Shown in pieces: positions 1 to 10,146 of a stretch of 64,000 nt of DNA. The number at the start of each line of letters is the position of its first letter. The stretch's first letter is position 1. A program made the translations under genes and the position numbers. Below the pieces are notes generated by a model. It was not told the DNA's origin. It saw only the letters and a list, made by a program, of their open reading frames with translations, and made no database searches. The stretch comes from Streptomyces sp. NBC_00193 (GTDB taxonomy: Bacteria > Actinomycetota > Actinomycetes > Streptomycetales > Streptomycetaceae). The stretch is from the NCBI RefSeq assembly GCF_026342735.1, contig NZ_JAPEMM010000001.1, positions 2,232,001 through 2,296,000 on the forward strand. The letters run 5' to 3'.

Positions 1-2574
1 ACCTGCCTGCACATCCTGCACTTCTTCACGACCCGCTCCACCTACATCCCGGCGGCCCTGGTCGAGCAGTCCCGCCGCCAGGCCGAGGCGATCGCCAAGA
101 TCGACGCCCTGCTCGCGCGGATCCCGCGCCAGGACGGCCAGGAGCTCCAGGACGCAGCGTTCGAGACCAGGTACCTGGAGTACCTCGCCCAACGGCACGG
201 CACGCTGACGATCTTCGGGATCGACCTGCCGCCCGGCTCGGCGCGCTGGCCGCTGGAGGTGGCCTACGTGGACCTGAAGGTGGTCTCCCCCAGTTCCGGG
301 AACGCCCTCAGGCCAAGGCTGCTGAACTGGACCCGGAGCTGGCCCCTCGCCGGGTCCGCGGCCGGGAGGTCGCAGCGCCGCAACCGCGTCCTGCTGCGCG
401 GCGAGGCCGGCTCCGGCAAGACCACGCTGATCCAGCAGCTGGCCGTCACCACCGGACGGGCGACCCCGTCCGGGGACAGCCTCGTCCCCTTCGTGCTGCC
501 CCTGCGGACCCTGACCCGGCACGGGGAGCCGCTGCCCGCGGCCAAGGACTTCCTGGCCGCCACCGCGCTCAAGGGGCAGGCACCGGAGGGCTGGGAGGAC
601 CGGATCCTGGGCGGGGGCCGCGGCCTGGTCCTGATCGACGGCATCGACGAGATCCCGGAAGCCGAGCGGGCCCGCGCCCGCGACTGGCTCGTGGATCTGT
701 TCGCCGCCTACCCCGGCAACTACTGGCTGGTCACCTCGCGGCCTTCCGCGGTCCGCCGGCACTGGCTCGCCGACGAGGAGTTCTCCGAGCTGGCCCTCGT
801 CCCCATGGACCAGACGGCCGTGGCCGCCTTCGTCACCCGCTGGCACGCGGCGGCCGAGGCCGGGGAGGAACTCCGCGACCAGCTGCTGGCCTCCCTGCGC
901 ACCAAACCGGAGCTGGCCCGGCTCGCCACCAACCCGCTGCTGTGCGGGCTGATCTGCGCCCTGCACCGCGAGCGCCGGGGCTTCCTGCCCTCGGGCCGCA
1001 AGGAGCTCTACGCGGCCGCCCTGTCGATGCTGCTGCACCGCCGCGACCGCGAGCGGGACCTGCGGCTGCCGGAGCTGGCCGAGGAGCCGCAGCTCCAGCT
1101 CCTCCAGCGGCTCGCGTACTGGCTCATCCGCAACGGCCGCACCGAGATCGGCCGGGACCGGGCCACGGCCCTGATCACCGCCGCGCTGCCCGCCGTACCG
1201 GCCGCGCAGGCGATGGGCGACGCCGACGCCGTCCTACGGCACCTCCTGGACCGGACCGGCCTCCTGCGGGCCCCCACGGAGGACACCCTGGAGTTCGTCC
1301 ACCGCACCTTCCAGGACTTCCTGGGGGCCCGGGCGGCCCTGGACGAGGGCGGCCTCGGCGAGCTGACCCGGCACGCGGACGACGACCAGTGGGAGGACGT
1401 CATCCGCATGGCCGTGGCCCAGGGCCGCCCCCTCGAACGCGCGGCGATCGTCCGCGACCTGCTGGTCCGGAACACGGACCGGGCGGTCCTGCTGGCCCTC
1501 GCGTCGCTGGAGTACGCGGCCGAGCTGGAACCGGAGCTGCGCGAGGACGTCCGGAGGGCCGCCCGCCGTCTCGTCCCGCCCGCGGACAGGAACGCCGCCG
1601 AGGCGCTCGGCCGGGTCGGGCCGCTCGTCCTGGACCTGCTGCCCCGCGGCGAGGACGCCCGGGGCAGCGATGCCCGCCTTTCGGTGAGGGCGGCCGTGGC
1701 GGCCGGATCCGAGGAGACCGTCGGCTACCTCGCCGGCTACTGCCGGAACTCCGACGAGGAGGTCCGGGAGCTGCTGGTCCGCGCATGGAGCGGGTTCGAC
1801 ACCCGCCGGTACGCCGCCCAGGTGCTCGCGCACATGGACCCGCCGCCCAGGAACCTCGTCGTCGACTCGGACGACCAGCTGGCGGCCCTGACCTCCTTCA
1901 CCGGCCCGCCCGACCTGCAGATCGGCAACAAGGTCAGCCGCAAGGCCCTGGCAGCCTTCCTGGCCCGCCAGCCGGTGTCGGGGCTGACCTTCTGGTACTT
2001 CGGCGGCGGGACGGACCTGGAGTTCCTGCGCGGCCACACCTCGCTGCGGCGCCTCGTCATCAACGGCTGGTCCGAGCTGCAGGACCTGAGTCCACTGCAC
2101 GGGCTGCCCCTGGAGGACGTGTCCCTCTACATCGGCAGCGATCTGCCCCTCCGCCGGGCCGTTGCGTCCTGGCCCCGGCTGCGCAGGCTCACCCTGCACG
2201 GCAGGGACGGGGCCTGGTCCTTCACGGACGTCTCCCCCGAAGCCCGGCCGGAAGCGATCGAGCTGGACGTGGCGGACCCGGACCTGGCCGGTCTGGGCCG
2301 GCTCACGAGCCTGCGGCGCCTCGAACTCGGCCGTTCCTGGCGGCCCGACAGCGCCGCCGCCTGGGCGGAGCTCTCGGCCCTCAAGGAGCTGCAGGAGATC
2401 TCCGTGTCCTGCGCCGTACTGGCCGGCCTCGCCGAGTTCGCCGATCTGCCCTCGCTGCGGACCGTGAGGTTCTACGACGACGACGAGCCGTGGGAGGACG
2501 GGATCGAGGAACGGCTGCTCGGCCGCTTCCCGCACGCCGAGCTGGAGATGGTGCCGCAGGCGTACGAGGTCTGA
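1..2574 (+). CDS. NACHT-domain STAND NTPase with C-terminal LRR-like repeats (5' end outside window)
   Basis: Partial: the reading frame is already open at base 1, and about 857 residues are visible. A P-loop (GEAGSGKTT) lies near visible residue 135 and a Walker B (LVLIDGIDE) near 212, followed by an arginine-rich sensor region and the winged-helix/helical part typical of NACHT proteins. A helical, HEAT-like stretch follows, and from about residue 650 come leucine-spaced segments (LRRLVI, LRRLTL, LRRLEL) that look like a degenerate LRR sensor. The segment before the P-loop (around TIFGIDLPP) resembles the N-terminal region of other actinobacterial NACHT proteins. STAND NTPases of this form oligomerise on ligand sensing, and bacterial NACHT proteins include anti-phage defence proteins; a defence role here is inference. 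The N-terminal effector domain lies mostly or wholly upstream. A strong bidirectional terminator follows the stop. An internal GTG at 259 is unlikely to be the start. Confidence 0.85.
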   Translation, partial: TCLHILHFFTTRSTYIPAALVEQSRRQAEAIAKIDALLARIPRQDGQELQDAAFETRYLEYLAQRHGTLTIFGIDLPPGSARWPLEVAYVDLKVVSPSSGNALRPRLLNWTRSWPLAGSAAGRSQRRNRVLLRGEAGSGKTTLIQQLAVTTGRATPSGDSLVPFVLPLRTLTRHGEPLPAAKDFLAATALKGQAPEGWEDRILGGGRGLVLIDGIDEIPEAERARARDWLVDLFAAYPGNYWLVTSRPSAVRRHWLADEEFSELALVPMDQTAVAAFVTRWHAAAEAGEELRDQLLASLRTKPELARLATNPLLCGLICALHRERRGFLPSGRKELYAAALSMLLHRRDRERDLRLPELAEEPQLQLLQRLAYWLIRNGRTEIGRDRATALITAALPAVPAAQAMGDADAVLRHLLDRTGLLRAPTEDTLEFVHRTFQDFLGARAALDEGGLGELTRHADDDQWEDVIRMAVAQGRPLERAAIVRDLLVRNTDRAVLLALASLEYAAELEPELREDVRRAARRLVPPADRNAAEALGRVGPLVLDLLPRGEDARGSDARLSVRAAVAAGSEETVGYLAGYCRNSDEEVRELLVRAWSGFDTRRYAAQVLAHMDPPPRNLVVDSDDQLAALTSFTGPPDLQIGNKVSRKALAAFLARQPVSGLTFWYFGGGTDLEFLRGHTSLRRLVINGWSELQDLSPLHGLPLEDVSLYIGSDLPLRRAVASWPRLRRLTLHGRDGAWSFTDVSPEARPEAIELDVADPDLAGLGRLTSLRRLELGRSWRPDSAAAWAELSALKELQEISVSCAVLAGLAEFADLPSLRTVRFYDDDEPWEDGIEERLLGRFPHAELEMVPQAYEV

Positions 2575-2593
2575 CCGCCGGCCGCCCACGGCA

Positions 2594-2635
2594 AAGGGGC
2601 GGCCCCGGAACCTTTCGGTCCCGGGGCCGCCCCTT
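2594..2635. terminator. Bidirectional terminator between NACHT gene and clpC
   Basis: A perfect 15-bp inverted repeat (2594-2608 with 2621-2635) has a 12-base loop that can pair further. It sits between two convergent genes, and the arms end in AA/TT, so it can serve both strands. Confidence 0.8.
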
Positions 2636-2659
2636 CGTACCGCTGTGAGCGGCTAGCGC

Positions 2660-5185
<2,526 letters not shown>

Positions 5186-5411
5186 CGTTTATCGCTCCTC
5201 AGAGCGGTCGGGCAGTTCGGGGTCGGTCCCCGCCCTGTCCTTCCGCATGCTAGTCCCGCGGGGCGGGACAGCTCATTCCAACTGCCGACATCCGTCCGCG
5301 GCTCACCCTCACGTCCGTGGGAAAACCCGGCTGTAAGTGCCGACAACTGCTCCAACCCGATGGTGCGAGACGATGTTCCCGCAGGCCAGGCAGATACCCG
5401 TCACACGTGTA

Positions 5412-5425
5412 CGCCGATGGCGAAC
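5412..5425 (-). promoter_or_regulatory. Putative ClgR-binding site 1
   Basis: The minus strand reads GTTCGC, five bases, then GCG. This is the core I recall for ClgR operators in Streptomyces clp and lon promoters. It lies about 230 bases upstream of the clpC start, in clpC orientation. Confidence 0.5.
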
Positions 5426-5529
5426 GGAAGCCGGTCTCGGACCCTGCAAATCAGCGTGTCGCCCCGATCCACTAGGAATGTCTTACCCGTAAGAGCGGAC
5501 AGTTCACGCTGGTGGACGACTGTTCCCTC

Positions 5530-5543
5530 CGCTACGGGCGAAC
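5530..5543 (-). promoter_or_regulatory. Putative ClgR-binding site 2
   Basis: A second GTTCGC-N5-GCG lies on the minus strand, 118 bases from site 1 and in the same orientation. The repetition makes a chance match less likely. Confidence 0.5.
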
Positions 5544-5672
5544 ACGCTTCCGTCCCGAATGTGAGACTCCGGCTCCTCGGACGTTTACGTTCCGCATTGA
5601 TCCGAGTGCCCTGCGTCACATCGGGCGTCTCCTCCCGCGTAACTCCGAAGCGTTTCCGCAGTTGCTCCGGAC

Positions 5673-6353
5673 ATGGCCCTCACCGCGCCGCCCCTCACCG
5701 TCCCGCTCCCCCGCGTGCCGATCGGGTCGCCCCCGACCGGTTCCGCAACCGATGCGGCCGACGCGGCCGAAGCGCTGGCGTCCTGGTACGAACGCCTGCT
5801 CGGCTGGCCCGTGGCCGGCGGTCCGCCCGCGCAGCTGGTGACCGGGGTGCGGTTCGACGTACTGGAGCTGCCGGCCGATGCCGGCACCGCGGTGCTCCGC
5901 GGCCCCTGCGGCGCCGCCACGGGTCCCGTGGCACTGATGGGGCGCAGGATGCGGTTCCTGGTGGCTCCGGGGAGCGCCGACGAGCTGGAAGGGCTGCTCG
6001 ACTGGCTGGAGTGGGGCGGGGTGGCCCTGGATCTCGCCGCCCTGGGTACGGGTGGCCGGATCACCGCTCCGACGCCGCCGGGACACCTGGTGGGGCCCGG
6101 GGAAAGCCCTCAGGGGGCCGCCGTGTGGCTGCGGCCCCCCGAGCAGGGGTGTGAGGCACTGCTGCCCGCCCTGCCCGTTGCGGGGCAGGGCTCCGGGCCC
6201 GGTCGTGGCGCGGGCGCCGCCGGGCCCGGTCTCGTACGCCTGGTCGCGGCGGCGGCGACGGAATGCCACCGGGCGCGGCTGCGACGGCGTACGGCCGCTG
6301 CGCATCGCATCGGCACCGGGAATCCGACCGGAGGTCAGCCCCGGTTCTCGTAA
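5673..6353 (+). CDS. SCO3374-family conserved actinobacterial protein
   Basis: A 226-aa protein of unknown function, recognised mainly from its position between clpC and lsr2, where Streptomyces carry the SCO3374 family. The middle (ASWYERLLGWPVAGGPPAQL) resembles the opening of bifunctional primase/polymerase N-terminal-like proteins, with conserved WYERLLGWP and GVRFDVLELP segments. No catalytic motif is obvious. The C-terminus is Arg/Ala-rich and low in complexity. There is no strong ribosome binding site before the ATG, so the start is tentative. The 3' end overlaps the 3' end of lsr2 by 19 bases on the opposite strand. Confidence 0.7.
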   Translation: MALTAPPLTVPLPRVPIGSPPTGSATDAADAAEALASWYERLLGWPVAGGPPAQLVTGVRFDVLELPADAGTAVLRGPCGAATGPVALMGRRMRFLVAPGSADELEGLLDWLEWGGVALDLAALGTGGRITAPTPPGHLVGPGESPQGAAVWLRPPEQGCEALLPALPVAGQGSGPGRGAGAAGPGLVRLVAAAATECHRARLRRRTAAAHRIGTGNPTGGQPRFS

Positions 6354-6673
6354 GCCTCGCGGATCTCCTGCGGAACGCGGCCGCGATCGTTGACGCTCAT
6401 GCCCTGGGCCTTGGCCCAGGCGCGGATCTCGGCCGTGTCCGGGTTGCCGGACGTCGCGGCGGCGCGGCCGCCCTTGGTCCGACCCGCCGCGGCACGGCCA
6501 CCGGTGCGGCGACCGCCCTTGGTGAACGGGTCGAGGAGGCCGCGGAGCTTTTCAGCGTTGGCGGTGGTGAGGTCGATCTCGTAGGTCTTGCCATCCAGAG
6601 CGAACGTCACCGTCTCGTCCGCCTCGCCGCCGTCGAGGTCGTCGACAAGAAGGACCTGAACCTTCTGTGCCAC
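6335..6673 (-). CDS. lsr2: Lsr2-type nucleoid-associated xenogeneic silencer
   Basis: A 112-aa histone-like protein that bridges AT-rich DNA and silences acquired genes, including specialised-metabolite clusters. The N-terminal dimerisation domain (MAQKVQVLLVDDLDGGEADE) and the C-terminal AT-hook-like NDRGR core (residues about 96-100) are intact. The basic Gly/Arg/Ala linker between them is typical of streptomycete Lsr2. The start is GTG at 6673, with AAAGGA upstream. It ends inside the 3' end of the convergent SCO3374-like gene. The 5' flank (6674-6780) is AT-richer than its surroundings, which would suit promoter function and possible autoregulation (inference). Confidence 0.96.
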   Translation of the reverse strand: MAQKVQVLLVDDLDGGEADETVTFALDGKTYEIDLTTANAEKLRGLLDPFTKGGRRTGGRAAAGRTKGGRAAATSGNPDTAEIRAWAKAQGMSVNDRGRVPQEIREAYENRG

Positions 6674-6840
6674 CGGGATTTCCTTTCATCGAAAAGCAGT
6701 ACGCGGAAAGGAAACCGCTTTTGCCTGGAAAACACAAACCCCCCGTCACGGGTTCGGGTCCGCAACGGGTCGGGAAACATGCGCGATTCGGACATAGGCC
6801 ACGGAGCCGGGGGCTCCCGTGAAATCCCCGCCGTGATCGA

Positions 6841-7371
6841 TCAGAGGTGCAGAAGCATCCGACTGTTGCCCAAGGTGTTCGGCTTCACTCGTTCGAGACC
6901 GAGGAACTCGGCGACACCCTCGTCATAGGAACGCAGCAGCTCCATGTACACATCGGTCTCGACCGGGGTCTCGCCGATCTCGACGAAGCCGTGCTTCGCG
7001 AAGAAGTCCACTTCGAAGGTCAGGCAGAAAACCCGGCTGACACCTACCCTCCGGGCGGTCTCCAGCAACTTGTCGAGCACCAGATGACCGACTCCCACGC
7101 CCTTCAAGTCGCGGTCGACGGCAAGAGTGCGGACTTCGGCCAGGTCTTCCCACATCACGTGGAGCGCACCGCAGCCGACCACCTGGCCATCGGAGTCGCG
7201 TTCCGCGACCCAGAACTCCTGGATGTCCTCATAAAGGACGACCGGCGCTTTGTCCAGCAGGATCCGCTGCTGTACGTACTGGTCGAGGAGGCGGCGCAGC
7301 GCGGGAACATCACCGGTGCGCGCTCGGCGGATCGTCACTGTTTTTGCATGTGCAGCGGAAAACTCACCCAT
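6841..7371 (-). CDS. argA: Amino-acid N-acetyltransferase (N-acetylglutamate synthase, short ArgA type)
   Basis: A single GNAT-domain protein of 176 aa that should acetylate glutamate with acetyl-CoA, the first step of arginine synthesis. It matches, from memory, the short actinobacterial ArgA (M. tuberculosis Rv2747) over its full length: RRARTGDVPA, EFWVAERD, VVGCGALHVMWEDLAEVRTLAVD, the acyl-CoA loop GVGVGH, FFAKHGF and VKPNTLGNSRML at the C-terminus. It lacks the kinase-like domain of enterobacterial ArgA. It starts 9 bases after the BlaI-type regulator gene ends, so the two are probably co-transcribed. Confidence 0.88.
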   Translation of the reverse strand: MGEFSAAHAKTVTIRRARTGDVPALRRLLDQYVQQRILLDKAPVVLYEDIQEFWVAERDSDGQVVGCGALHVMWEDLAEVRTLAVDRDLKGVGVGHLVLDKLLETARRVGVSRVFCLTFEVDFFAKHGFVEIGETPVETDVYMELLRSYDEGVAEFLGLERVKPNTLGNSRMLLHL

Positions 7372-7380
7372 GCCCGGACG

Positions 7381-7890
7381 TTATCGCCCCGGCGCGGTGC
7401 CCGGTGCCGCGGAGTCGCCTTCGGCGGCGGGCGGCGGCGCCGGGGAGTCGGCGGACTCCGGGGAGGCTTCGGGTTCCGGGGAGAGCGCGGGTTCCGGGGA
7501 GTGTGCGGCTTCCGGGGTGACTTCGGGTTCCGCCGGCTGCACGATGCGTACCGCGTCCCTGAGCGCCTCGCGCTGTTCCGCCGACATCATGCCGAAGAAG
7601 GCCACGAGGGCGGCCGCGGGGTTGTCGCTCGTCGACCAGGCTTCGTTCATCAGTGCGGCCGAGTAAGCGGCCCGGGTGGAGACCGCCGTATATCGATAGG
7701 CGCGGCCTTCCGCTTCGCGGCGGACCCAGCCCTTCTGATGAAGATTGTCCATAACGGTCATGACCGTGGTGTACGCGATGGACCGTTCCTGCTGCAGGTC
7801 TTCCAGGACTTCGCGAACGGTGACCGGGCGGTTCCACTGCCACACCCGCGTCATGACTGCGTCTTCGAGTTCTCCCAAGGGGCGAGGCAC
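7381..7890 (-). CDS. BlaI/MecI-family transcriptional regulator with Pro/Glu/Ser tail
   Basis: A 169-aa protein. Residues 1-80 form the winged helix of BlaI/CopY repressors (LGELEDAVM, VREVLEDLQ, AYTTVMTVMDNLHQKGWV). Residues about 85-118 are the short helical dimerisation region. The last 50 residues are a PEP/SPE-rich low-complexity tail built from short degenerate repeats. BlaI proteins normally bind a palindrome and are cleaved by a BlaR1 membrane protease; no blaR-like gene lies nearby. The GTG start has a poor ribosome binding site but begins a well-conserved N-terminus. It lies immediately upstream of argA. Confidence 0.88.
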   Translation of the reverse strand: MPRPLGELEDAVMTRVWQWNRPVTVREVLEDLQQERSIAYTTVMTVMDNLHQKGWVRREAEGRAYRYTAVSTRAAYSAALMNEAWSTSDNPAAALVAFFGMMSAEQREALRDAVRIVQPAEPEVTPEAAHSPEPALSPEPEASPESADSPAPPPAAEGDSAAPGTAPGR

Positions 7891-7955
7891 AGCAGCACGA
7901 TAGTGCGGGTTGTGGTGAATTGCGCGGCTATCCGGGCGGCAAGGCGCAACAAAAT

Positions 7956-7986
7956 CGGGCGTACGGCTTCGGAAGCCGTACGCCCG
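7956..7986 (-). terminator. Rho-independent terminator of the small membrane gene operon
   Basis: A perfect 14-bp stem (7956-7969 with 7973-7986) with a 3-base loop is followed on the minus strand by ATTTTG. It ends transcription coming from 8830-8005 before the BlaI gene. Confidence 0.75.
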
Positions 7987-8004
7987 TCCCCCGGCGAGGG
8001 GGGG

Positions 8005-8178
8005 CTACTTCTGGGGCTGGGACTGCTGAGCGGCCTCGGCGCGGGCGAGCACGGCGTCGACGGCCGCGTCCTCCTTGGCCTTGTTGGCACCGCCCTGGCT
8101 CTTCACGATCGTCACGACGAGCGCGATGAAGAACACGGCCATCACGAAGGGGGGCACGAGCGCGGAAACGTAGTCCAT
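8005..8178 (-). CDS. Small single-pass membrane protein, 57 aa
   Basis: A short ORF that begins MDYVSALVPPF, has one hydrophobic helix (residues about 7-26) and a charged, Ala/Gln-rich cytosolic tail ending QSQPQK. The ATG follows a GGGGG-type ribosome binding site. It begins 13 bases after the 8192-8830 gene ends and has its own strong terminator, which supports it being real. Function unknown. Confidence 0.75.
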   Translation of the reverse strand: MDYVSALVPPFVMAVFFIALVVTIVKSQGGANKAKEDAAVDAVLARAEAAQQSQPQK

Positions 8179-8191
8179 GCCCCCAGCCTAG

Positions 8192-8830
8192 CTACCCGAC
8201 CGCGCGCCCGGCCTCCGGGGGCGGGCTGGGCTTGCGGCGCGGCGGGAAGACCTCGCCCGGAGTCGGGATGGGGCGGCCCGGACGGTCGTCGGGGCGCGGT
8301 TCGGGCTTCGGCCGCGCGGGGTCGCCCTCCTTGTCGGAGCCGCCCCCTTCGGTGCCGCGCGGGTCGGCGGCCCGCGTGTCGGTGCCGCCCGCGAGGGTCA
8401 GCAGCCGGGTGCGCGGCGCGGGCGCCGTGGACAGCCTGCGGCGTACGGAGCGCTCCGCGATGGTCTGGGCCCGCTCCAGCAGGGCGCCGGCGACCGGGTT
8501 GGCGCGCAGCGCCCGGAGGGCCGCGAGGTCGTCCGGCACCGGTTCGTAGCCGGCGGCCAGGGCGTCCTGCAGCAGCTCCAGGTAGCCGGTGAGGCTGCCG
8601 GGCAGGGCGGCTCTGTACCGCGCCAGGTCGGCCAGGAGGAAGGCTCTGAGCCTCCCCGCCTCCTGGACCGCGTCGTCCACCGACGCCGCGAGGCGCAGGC
8701 AGTCCTGGACCTCGACGGCCGTCAGAGGGGCCGTCGAGGACTGAAGGGCGTGAGCGAGCGAGCGCCTGAGCACGTGAAGCTCATCGGCACCGAACGCCAT
8801 GCCGCCGCGGGATCCGTAGGGCGTGGGCAT
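8192..8830 (-). CDS. Conserved streptomycete hypothetical protein, helical N-half
   Basis: A 212-aa protein I cannot assign. Residues about 12-145 are predicted helical (ELHVLRRSLAHALQ, VEVQDCLRLAASVDDAVQEAGRLRAFL, GSLTGYLELLQDAL). The rest is a Pro/Arg/Gly-rich disordered tail. There is no signal peptide, membrane segment or catalytic motif. It is probably translated from the same transcript as the 57-aa membrane protein that follows. Confidence 0.7.
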   Translation of the reverse strand: MPTPYGSRGGMAFGADELHVLRRSLAHALQSSTAPLTAVEVQDCLRLAASVDDAVQEAGRLRAFLLADLARYRAALPGSLTGYLELLQDALAAGYEPVPDDLAALRALRANPVAGALLERAQTIAERSVRRRLSTAPAPRTRLLTLAGGTDTRAADPRGTEGGGSDKEGDPARPKPEPRPDDRPGRPIPTPGEVFPPRRKPSPPPEAGRAVG

Positions 8831-8902
8831 GGGCCGAAGATACGCGCTAATCGGACAAAATCCCTTGAGTGGACACGTACAGGGCGCGTGTCGGGAGGCG
8901 GG

Positions 8903-9088
8903 CTAGTCCGGCTGCTTGACCACGCGCAGGAAATCGGCCCAGGCGGCCTGGGTGGTGGCGAGGACCAGGTGGGCCGGGTCGGCGCGGTCCGCCACGCGGA
9001 CCAGGGTGCCGGGGGCGGCGCTGACGTACACGCAGTTGTCCCCCTCGCCGCAGAACGAGGACTTCTGCCAGGCGGGCCGAGCGTTCAT
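8903..9088 (-). CDS. DUF397 domain-containing protein, 61 aa
   Basis: Begins MNARPAWQKSSFCGEGDNCV, the usual DUF397 pattern (WxKSSxCG...CVxV), and ends with the ADFLRVVK helix. DUF397 proteins are small actinomycete regulators often paired with XRE-DUF5753 regulators and ATP-binding proteins; here no such partner is adjacent. The start at 9088 was chosen for its strong GGAGGAG site; an in-frame upstream start would add 26 residues with no family support. Confidence 0.85.
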   Translation of the reverse strand: MNARPAWQKSSFCGEGDNCVYVSAAPGTLVRVADRADPAHLVLATTQAAWADFLRVVKQPD

Positions 9089-9276
9089 GGCGTCTCCTCC
9101 GGTCACAGGCGCTGTGGCGCCGTGGACGGGCTCCCGGTATTTCTCGTGGGGCGAAGGTAACCCCACGACGGCCGCGCTCCGACCATTTCCGGGGAAATTG
9201 TCATGGCGGGCGTCAGGACGCGGTAAAGGCCCGGAGAGCCGATCGGGGGCCCGGCCCGTGGCCCGTGGGACCGGAG

Positions 9277-9310
9277 CGGCCCCCGGCCTCCGGAGGGAGG
9301 GCGGGGGCCG
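9277..9310 (-). terminator. Possible terminator after coaX
   Basis: A 9-bp inverted repeat (9277-9285 with 9302-9310) whose loop contains a second small palindrome lies just downstream of coaX. There is no U-run. The rest of 9089-9333 shows nothing recognisable. Confidence 0.4.
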
Positions 9311-9333
9311 TCGCGTCGGGCGGGGCAGCCTCG

Positions 9334-10143
9334 TCAGCCGAAGGCGGGCGCGTTGCGCTCGTAGACCAGCCTCAGGCCGATCAGGGTGAGCCAGGGCTCG
9401 TGGTCGTCGATGGCCTCGGCCTCGCCGAGGACGATCGGCGCCAGGCCGCCGGTGGCGATGACGCGGACGTCGTCCGGGACGCCGTTCGGGCCGGCCAGCT
9501 CCTTGGCCATGCGGTTCACGATCCCGTCGACCTGGCCGGCGAACCCGTAGACCACGCCCGACTGCATCGCCTCGACCGTGGACTTGCCGATGACGTTGCG
9601 CGGGCGGGCCAGCTCGATCTTGCGGAGCTGGGCGCCCCGTACGCCGAGGGCCTCCATGGAGATCTCGATGCCCGGGGAGATGACCCCGCCGACGTACTCG
9701 CCCTTCGCGGAGACGGCGTCGAAGGTGGTCGCCGTACCGAAGTCGACGACGATCGCGGGACCGCCGTAGAGCTCGGCGGCGGCGACGGCGTTGACGATGC
9801 GGTCCGCGCCGACCTCCTTCGGGTTGTCCATCAGGATCGGTACGCCCGTCTTGGTGCCGGGCTCCACGATCACCGCCGGGACGTCCCCGTAGTAGCGGCG
9901 GGTCACCTCGCGGAGCTCGTGCAGCACCGCCGGCACCGTCGAGCAGATCGCGATGCCGTGGATGCCGTCGCCCAGTTCGTTGCCGAGCATCGGGTGCATG
10001 CCCATCAGGCCCTGCATCAGCACGGCCATCTCGTCGGCCGTGCGGCGCGGGTCGGTCGAGACGCGCCAGTGCTCGACGATCTCGTCACCGTCGAACAGGC
10101 CAAGGACCGTATGGGAGTTGCCCACGTCGATGGTGAGGAGCAT
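9334..10143 (-). CDS. coaX: Type III pantothenate kinase
   Basis: Phosphorylates pantothenate, the first step of CoA synthesis. It is 269 aa, the usual CoaX length, with an ASKHA fold: phosphate-1 motif DVGNSHT (5-11), the EVGADRIVNA segment with the catalytic Asp, phosphate-2 VDFGTATTFD and the GGxIxPG motif (GGVISPG). CoaX enzymes are not feedback-inhibited by CoA, unlike CoaA. The ATG is 3 bases after the nadC stop. It is the last gene of the DUF2520-panC-nadB-nadC-coaX operon, so one transcript supplies both the synthesis and the use of pantothenate. Confidence 0.97.
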   Translation of the reverse strand: MLLTIDVGNSHTVLGLFDGDEIVEHWRVSTDPRRTADEMAVLMQGLMGMHPMLGNELGDGIHGIAICSTVPAVLHELREVTRRYYGDVPAVIVEPGTKTGVPILMDNPKEVGADRIVNAVAAAELYGGPAIVVDFGTATTFDAVSAKGEYVGGVISPGIEISMEALGVRGAQLRKIELARPRNVIGKSTVEAMQSGVVYGFAGQVDGIVNRMAKELAGPNGVPDDVRVIATGGLAPIVLGEAEAIDDHEPWLTLIGLRLVYERNAPAFG

Positions 10144-10146
10144 CGG

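Larger units (their letters stand above)
5186..5672. other. Divergent intergenic region upstream of clpC
   Basis: About 490 bases lie between clpC (minus) and the SCO3374-like gene (plus). I see no convincing ORF. The region carries the clpC leader with its ribosome binding site just before 5185, two ClgR-like motifs (5412-5425 and 5530-5543) and unassigned promoter sequence. Confidence 0.6.
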
